Of a DNA stretch of 64,000 nucleotides, positions 56,856-64,000 are shown piece by piece. Each line of letters begins with the position of its first letter. Position 1 is the first letter of the stretch. A model generated the notes under the pieces. That model saw only the letters and a program-made list of their open reading frames with translations. It searched no databases and was not told the origin of the DNA. The stretch covers positions 19,643,642 to 19,707,641 of the forward strand of contig CM119265.1 in the NCBI GenBank assembly GCA_051294375.1. Reading direction: 5' to 3'. This stretch comes from Paraspadella gotoi (Eukaryota; Chaetognatha). Position numbers and translations under genes: made by a program.

Positions 56856-59775
56856 CCGTAACCTTCATTCACACCCAGCCCCGCCATATTGATCTATCTT
56901 TTGAACTCTTCTCAATATCTCGCGCCATCGTTCTTTTCCTTCTCTTTTCCCAAAATTGATCCGCAATAAATTTTTCGCGTTACAGAAAATAAAAGTTTAG
57001 GACATCCAGTAATTTCGGCAACTTTTAAAGACATTTATTGGGCATTTTTTCCTTTTCCTGCGCTTATACAAAACTTGCAAGTTGTTTACTAAAACTCGAA
57101 GTTTTAAATGAAGTAATTTCGACATAACATGACAGTCTTTAATTTGGCGATCATTTTCTTATCCTCAGATTTCGTGAAAATGATGAAACAGAAGAAAACA
57201 AAGTTTTTTTTTAAAAACAAAAACCAAAAACAAAGGCAAAATAAATTGTGAATTCAAGAAAAAAATTAAAACTAAAAAGTGAAAAAACATACATAATGAA
57301 TCATGAAATGCTGGAGAACCGCGTGTATCTTCAATAAAAACATTTAGTACAAAATTTCGTTTTAACGAAATATAAATGGAACAAACATTGGTTTGGTTTC
57401 CTTTGTTCACGTAGGCGTCCTAACCTGATTCAATGACGTATTTATTCCGCCATGATCACAAAAAGTCTTGGTTTCAACGTGAGTTTGTATAAAATGGCAA
57501 TGATTATGAATTTAATCTGTTCGTTGTCCTAAAGTTCGCGCCGCAGGCCATCTTTGAAATTCGACAACAATAAACAACAACGAATTTCCCCAACCAAACG
57601 CGAGTGAATATCGTTTCGTTTAATCGTCGTCGTCGTCGTCGTCGTCGTCGTCCGTCGTGGATTTTTCAATCCATTCCGCCCGCCGTCGTCTGTGAAATTG
57701 AGTCGGACTCATTTTCCCGAATGGTGGACGGTCGGTCGTTTACGGGCCGGTCCGTCATCGTCGTCATCGTCGTCGTCGTCATCGTCCGATGTCGTTCTGC
57801 CGTACCATTCTCTATCTTAGATCGTCGACGTTGTCGTCAAAAAATCGTCGTCGTCATCATGAGATCTTCGCATATTTGGATTGTTTATTGTGATTTTCCA
57901 CTGCGACGGTCGTTGTTCTCCCATTGTTGATCCTCATAATACGCCTAATGATTGTTATTTATATCTATTTTTGATTGTTGTTGTCGTCATCATCATCGTT
58001 CTCCGCTCGGCCATTGTTGATCGTCCCTCGTGAGGTCGTCGTCGTCGTCGTTGTCCGTCCTCCTTTTTTTGATCTTCATACTCGTCGTCCGTTCGTCGTC
58101 GTCGCCGTCGTCGCCGTCATCGGCGAATTCGTGAAATAATCGAGGCGGTTCACCGAAAAAAGCTCCATCAATCGGAAAAAGAAGTCACGTGAAAGAATCA
58201 AAAGCCTGACGAGGGAGGGTGAGGGTTGGGTGAGGAAAAGGTAAGGAAGGAAGGGTGGGTGGGGGGAGATCCGCAAAGGGGGCGAAAATGAGGGAAAGGA
58301 GTAAGTTTTGATGCGGGGGCGGGGAAGTAGGGCGGTATCATGGAACCAAAGAGGATATGAACATGCAAAGGTTAAGAAATGACCGAACAGAGTGAATTTC
58401 GGAATTGAATTCGTGAATTAATATGTGGAAATTGTGAATTCGGAATTAATGTGCGAAGGTTAAATATAAGAGAAAGAGAAAATTTCCATTTTTAATTTAT
58501 GTTGGCATTCCAACAAAATCTCCCTTCAAATGCGCATCTGATTTTTCCCTCGTTAAAAAAAATAAAGACGGAAAGAATATAGGCGAAGAAAAGAAAGAAA
58601 AATATTGACTTTACTTCCGGAAAAATGAATCCCGTTTTATTTACTACCTCGACTCCGTTTCCTTACCGCATCATATACTCATGAGTCTCCGGTTCCCTTT
58701 ACCTCCGCCGCGCCGCGCAAATAACCCGGTTAAAGTCGACGTCTTCTTAGGCCGATCGGGGGTGGAGGGCGGAGGGCGGGGGCGAGTGGGTGGAACTGTA
58801 TATGTATATATTTTCCGTCTTCGTTGTCAACATTAATCATCGAGCCGGGAGTTTTTTTTTTAAGAATAAACGTTGGCGGTCGTGAGAGGGAAGATTAGAA
58901 AGAAGAGAATGATAAAAAAACAAGAAAGATTTTTTTTGTTGAAGACTGATTTTACTGATTTAACTGATTTAGCCTGATTTATTTTATATCATTGTCAGTT
59001 GTATATTTCTTCACTTTTGCCACTTTATTTTTCTATGGAAAATCGGCTTTCAATTTCTTTTCTCATTGAAAAAATTTTTCGTCAAACAGACACTAACCTA
59101 GCATATTATACTTCTTCCATGTATATAACAGACAGACGGGACCGACCGAGAAAGCGTCGTATCCAAGTCACGGAAAACGTCTTTTTATTTTTCTTCCCTC
59201 TTCTTCTTATTTTTTTCCACGAACCTCTCCTTTCTTCTCTCCTTCTTTATTTCCTTCTTGCCCGTCTTCGATGTTAATTGGGAAACTTTGCGCTTCCGAG
59301 GCTTTCCCTCTCTTTCCATTCTCTCCCTCTTCGTCGAAGTCAGACGCTACTCCTGGTCGGGATGATGGTGATTGATGATCGCCTTGCGTAGATGTCAGGA
59401 AAAGTAGGAGGGGGAGTAGGAGGAGAAGGTGGAGAAGAGGAGGTGAGGCTCGCCACGGCGAGAGAGAGAGGCAAACAAAAGAAAAGTGAAGGCGCCGCTG
59501 AGATCAACGATTCACATTCATGCACTTATCTTTTCTTTCTCGCGTTTTTCGCTTCGTTAAGATCAGAGAACTTACTTTTCTTGAAATTGTTGCGCTCGAT
59601 TTGGGTAAGGCTTGTTTTAATTTTTTGCACTCGTCGGGGGTTTGCAGGGGGTTTGTAGTTGCTGCAGTCAATCATATCATTGAAATTTGAGAATAGGAAA
59701 GTAAAACGTTAATAACAAACGTTGAATAAGAAAACTATAACAAGTTTTAAAAATGATCAGAATCAGTCTAAAACG
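55198..59775. repeat. Block P, copy 2 (about 4.6 kb)
   Basis: Same order as 46875-50935 but about 500 bases longer, mainly because of many scattered one- and two-base additions across its whole length. It ends at ATCAGAATCAGTCTAAAAC and passes directly into inverted block Q, whereas copy 1 ends in the telomere-like tract. Confidence 0.93.
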
Positions 59776-59777
59776 AG

Positions 59778-62700
59778 TTAAAAGAGAAAAAAGAATTGAC
59801 CAAAGAGGCTTTAACATGGGGTCAGATGTAACTAGAAGGGATTGAGATTTTTGGCCATCGTTGTCCGCTGTGCGTATTAATTTCGAGGTGTTCTGACTGG
59901 TAACATCTCTCTTAATCCCGCTCGGTTTTCGGATTTTCCTTTTTTTTTCTTTTTGAAATTTGTTTAAACATTTTATGAGGGGGATAACTTTAATTTTTAT
60001 ATCATCAATATGCACATTTCAGTCTCGCTCGACTTGAAGAAAAAAAAAAGAAATTAAATAAAATATGATGACTCATTCGCCAATCGATATTCTCTTTCTT
60101 AATAAAACTCTCTCTGGAATGAATTCTCTCTCTCTCTTTCGCTTTCATTGTCTCAAATGACTTTCCGTTCTTTATTAATATAATCGATGATTCGTGGACG
60201 GGGTCTCGGAAACGGTGTTCGGGCTTAATTTTTGCTTTCTAAAAACCCGCGGACCACCCTCGGGTTCTCGTGCTCCAAAAGAAAACCCTCGAACAAAACC
60301 CTTACGCCCTCAACTCGCTGTCTGTTCTCACAGCTGTCAACACACTAACAAGCCGCTCGCGATGCGAATCAACTAAATTTCTACAAGATCCCTAATTTTT
60401 TTGGGCGCAAAGCTGCATCATTACTCTTTCTCTCCCGTCCTTCTCTCGATCTCGTCTCGTCTTCTGTCTCTCACTCTGCTCTCTTCTCTCTCGCTCTCTC
60501 GTCTCTCTCGTCATCTCTCTTCGTCGTCTCTCTCTCTCTCTCGCATCTTCTCATCCTTCTTGGCCAATCGTAAATATTTTTCATATTTTTTCGAACTCTG
60601 GATGATAACAGCTGCAATTCGAAGGTCTTTCCCTCAGGAAAGTCTTTCTTCTTTCTTCTGAGAACTATCCTCTCTCCTCCTCTCTCTTCCACCTCTCTCT
60701 TCTCCTCTCTCTCGTACTCTCTCTCTCGTCTCTCCTCTCTTCTGCCTTCTACCGCTCATCTCTCGTCTCTCCTCTCTCTCTCTCTCTCTCTAGAGTCAGT
60801 GACGTAATATCAACTGTTCTCGATTGTTTGATCTTAACTGGCGTGCCCAGAGATATCGTTATATGCGTCGCGAGCCCAGATGATACGAACCGCCGACTAT
60901 GTTTCGGATGCGCTAAGAAATGTAATAAAATACTTCTTGGACTGAGATGCATCGGTCGTTCACGCACGCCTCGGCTTATCAGCCCGAGTCAGAGGTAAAG
61001 TTATTGTTCCATAATTCAACTTTTCTTTTAATAAAACGATTCACGGAACATAGTCTGCCGGATCTTTTTCACCTTGTTGTATTTTTTCATTAAAATACCT
61101 TTTTTTTCTGTCTTTCAACCGTTGGAGAACGTTATTTTCCTTCGCGTTTTGTAAACTTACGTGCCTTTTCATAGTTTGTTTTTTTCGTCATACAGTTCTG
61201 TTTATACTGATGTCTTTCATGTTCTTAGCATGACGCAGTCATTTTCCCTTGCTCATCGTGCATCATCGTGCCTTCATCATCGGTCGCCACGTCTCTACGT
61301 TTGCATACCTTTTGCACAGTTAACGGTCGCGCATTGTCCGGATCTCGTCAGTCGGTCCTTCATTCATCGTCCGTCATCGTCTTCATCATCGTCGCCACGG
61401 TCCTCCTATCCTTGTCCTCCTTTTGCACTACAGTTAACGGTCGCATTGGTCCCGCGAGATCCTCGTCATCGTCTATCAATCATCGTCATCATCATCCAGT
61501 CGTTCGCCAAACGTCTCCCTACCTTGTCCTTCTCGTTTTGCCACAGTTAACGGTCCGCAATTGTCGTCTTCGGATCTCGTTCATCCGTCTTCCATCACAT
61601 CGTCATCGAATCATCGTGTCGTACCCGTCACTGCCTTCTTTGTTTTTCACCGCGAAGCCTACGCCCAACGATTTAATTTTCTGCTCACATTCCAATCGCG
61701 TTAACGTTTCGTCTTTTTCGAAGCGGTAAAAAACGGCGGGAACTGAGGGCTTGCACCGGGCGCGATTAATATCGGCGACGAACGGGACGCATACGACGTT
61801 GATGACACTGATGGAGACGATCTGATGACGATTTATGTGGTGGCTTCTTTACTTTAGGTAACGTTACATATCGCTGCGGGGTTTCCTTAATAATGACATT
61901 GTACTCACAAATCGACGGTACGATGTTACGGGGATCGCCAGACTTTATTGTTAGACGGTCGCGAAAATTAAAAGCAACTGATCTTGGAAACTGCCAATGG
62001 CTTTGACTGAAAGGGCAGTCTGAGACTTTTTTCTAATTTTTCCATGTATTATGCTCTTAGCCTTTCTACTGCCTGCTATCGTTCAAAATTCCAGTTTACA
62101 ATTAAGAACTAAATTCTATAAAATAATGTAAATTATAGGACATAGATATTTTAATTTGTGATGTGTTTCAGTACGATTTCTCACTTCATCTCGTTTTAGA
62201 AGTTTAAATAAAACTATTACCTGCTTGTAGCACTACGGTGTTCTCCTTTTCTAACTATTTCGTTCGTTCATGCTACACAGAGTTTTTTTAGTTTAGAGGA
62301 CGAGTGTCCGCCAGTTATTCGGCGGAGGCAACTTTACCATAAGTTACTTATTCGGTAGGTTTTCTGTCGGTCGGTATGGTTATGTTCCGTAGGTCTTTCC
62401 CACTTACGTTAAAAATGCATATCATCCGCCTATAGTTAGTTGCTCATTTGTTAAGACAGAAAAAAATTCTAATCTAAGGGACTGCTAGCGCCGCCTTCAG
62501 GAAATCCTATAACTATAAGGAATAAAAGATGCATATCATAAATAAAAGGGCTAAGAAAGTTTTTTACTCATATCGTGTCATGTCATATCATATGATCAAA
62601 GGAATATATATGTTAAAATAAAATCACTACGGCGCAACACATTGGAATCACCATTCTTGTTTTTATTTTTTTTAAAGCGGGCGTCTGGTTAAAATTCGAA

Positions 62701-63180
62701 CCCTTTTGTTTTTCTCCGACGTCGGTTGTGTTTATTTTTTCGATTCCAAACAATTTTTCCTTCTTTTTTTTTGAAAGCCAATATAAGAAAAAAAAATTTG
62801 AAAACAAATTTATAGTTGACTTTTTGTTTTTGGTTTGAAACGATTTTGATTTATGAGTTGGTCTGCGGACGACGTTTGTTTTGAAATTGGCGCTAAAATG
62901 AATAGCGTTTTAATGGACTCCATTCGAAGCTTCTAAATTTACTGAGATTTGAACGACCGACAAAAACAAGCTCAAATAATGAACATGATATTTTTGTGGG
63001 AGTTATTACTACAGTTTTTAACCGATTGTAGGCGATTTTAAAACATTTACAAATTACAAGTAAAAAATGAATTAAAAACTGCCTAACATTCAACGCCACG
63101 CTTTTTTTTCTTTAATTCCCGGGCAAAGGTTTCAAATTCCTCTTTTACTTTTGCCACTAAACTCCCAAGGCTTAAATTTC
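59778..63180. repeat. Block Q, copy 2, inverted
   Basis: Reverse complement of 51620-54672, again slightly longer. It contains repeat B on the minus strand (62305-62645) and the inverted VNTR. At its end, near CACTAAACTCCCAAGGC, it switches to block P DNA. Confidence 0.92.
62305..62645 (-). repeat. Dispersed repeat family B, copy 3
   Basis: Duplicate of the 52240-52565 copy carried along in inverted block Q. Confidence 0.7.
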
Positions 63181-64000
63181 AAACTCTCTCTCCTCTCTCT
63201 GCTCTCTCTCTCTCTCTTCTTCTCTCTCTCTCTCTCTCTCCTCTCAATCAAGCTGCGCTAATGTCATCCTCGAATTTTCTTGATTTGATCGAAGAATCCT
63301 GCCCCAAACCAGAGTCGATCGAGTTTCCTTTCGAATCTCGGTTTTTCTCACACCCTTTAGTGATTCACTCCACACGCTGAATCTCGCCCTCACATCCGCG
63401 TGTCTTTTCGTTTGTCGCGCGACAACCCGAAGTCATCGAGATTCCTTCCGATACAAACATGACTGAAACACTCTGGCTTGTTGTGATTCATGGTAAAACT
63501 GATGAATTTTTTTTACCTTTTCACCTTTCTTTTTCTTAAATGTCTATTTGAAAATGCATCAGAATTATTGATAAGTTACAATAATGAGTTATGACACTGA
63601 AAAATTACTTTTTCCCTTTTCCCCATTTCACCGACCATTTTCCCTCATTATTCTTTCCTTAACTTCCCTCACCACATCTTTTCCAAAACTCCACCTTTCT
63701 CCTCCACCACCAGGTCCACCCCTCGTCCAGGCCTCTTTCCTTCACCACCTTCTTGTCAATCTCCTCTTCCCAGCCCACCTTCATCGTCCACAAAAAAGAC
63801 GCCTTCAGACTTCGAACCACCGGCGCCTCAAAACTCTCGTGATCGTCCTCGAGCTAAAAGTCGAGCGTCCGAAGGTTAGTGTGCGGCAGCCGATGCGGCG
63901 TCCCGAAAAAGAGGCGATGCAGCATTTTAAGTTCGCACGGGCCGCAAGCGGGCGCAGCCGGGGCCCGCCAGCCCAGAGTGATGCGCTGCAATCGTCGGAA
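63181..64000. repeat. Start of a third copy of block P
   Basis: From about 63240 the sequence follows 47340 onward and 55825 onward: AAGCTGCGCTAATG, then TCTCACACCCTTTAGTGATT, the C-rich CCACCACCAGGTCCACCCC segment and the GC-rich patch with GATGCAGCATTTTA. It continues past the window edge. Confidence 0.9.

Overview
This window looks like unpolished draft nuclear DNA from an animal, most likely an invertebrate. It has dense dinucleotide (CT/GA), trinucleotide (CGT/ACG, CAA/TTG, CTC) and tetranucleotide (TTTC/GAAA, ATTC) microsatellites, long pyrimidine- or purine-biased stretches, AT-rich spacers, no operons, no long conserved reading frame, and about 24 runs of N. The species cannot be read from the sequence. 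I found no complete, recognisable protein gene, rRNA gene, CRISPR array or bacterial feature. Almost all long open frames are translations of simple repeats (Ser-Leu, Arg-Glu, Phe-Leu-Ser, Lys-Glu-Arg, Ile-His-Ser).

Layout. 0-13 kb: a block of about 0.7 kb at the left edge that recurs 9.6 kb downstream; microsatellites; a nested hairpin element near 3.4 kb; two 10-N gaps flanked by duplicated sequence; a three-copy tandem array of a 320-bp repeat (6.55-8.16 kb); a purine-rich minisatellite (8.9-9.6 kb). 13-23 kb: microsatellites broken by gaps, a small inverted repeat (15.1/16.2 kb), a dispersed repeat (18.9-19.2 kb) and a distant copy of the 320-bp repeat (20.8 kb). 23.85-27.6 kb: one large inverted repeat with arms of 1.7-2.0 kb around a GA-rich centre. 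27.6-46.8 kb: spacer DNA with pure CT tracts, an 8-bp minisatellite, one 97-codon frame (30.66 kb) and a GC-rich island (41.5-42.9 kb) that may be an eroded coding or retroelement relic. 46.9-64 kb: a complex of direct and inverted multi-kilobase duplications, called here blocks P, Q and R.

The dominant biology, or artefact, is duplication. Copies differ mainly by scattered one- or two-base insertions and deletions, the expected signature of unpolished long reads, uncollapsed haplotypes or fold-back chimeric reads. Frames that look broken by single-base indels should therefore not be read as pseudogenes without polished data. No cooperating gene set can be described. The best leads are the palindrome at 23.85-27.6 kb, the P/Q/R complex with telomere-like DNA at one junction, the 320-bp repeat with its short frame, the hairpin element near 3.4 kb, and the GC-rich island.
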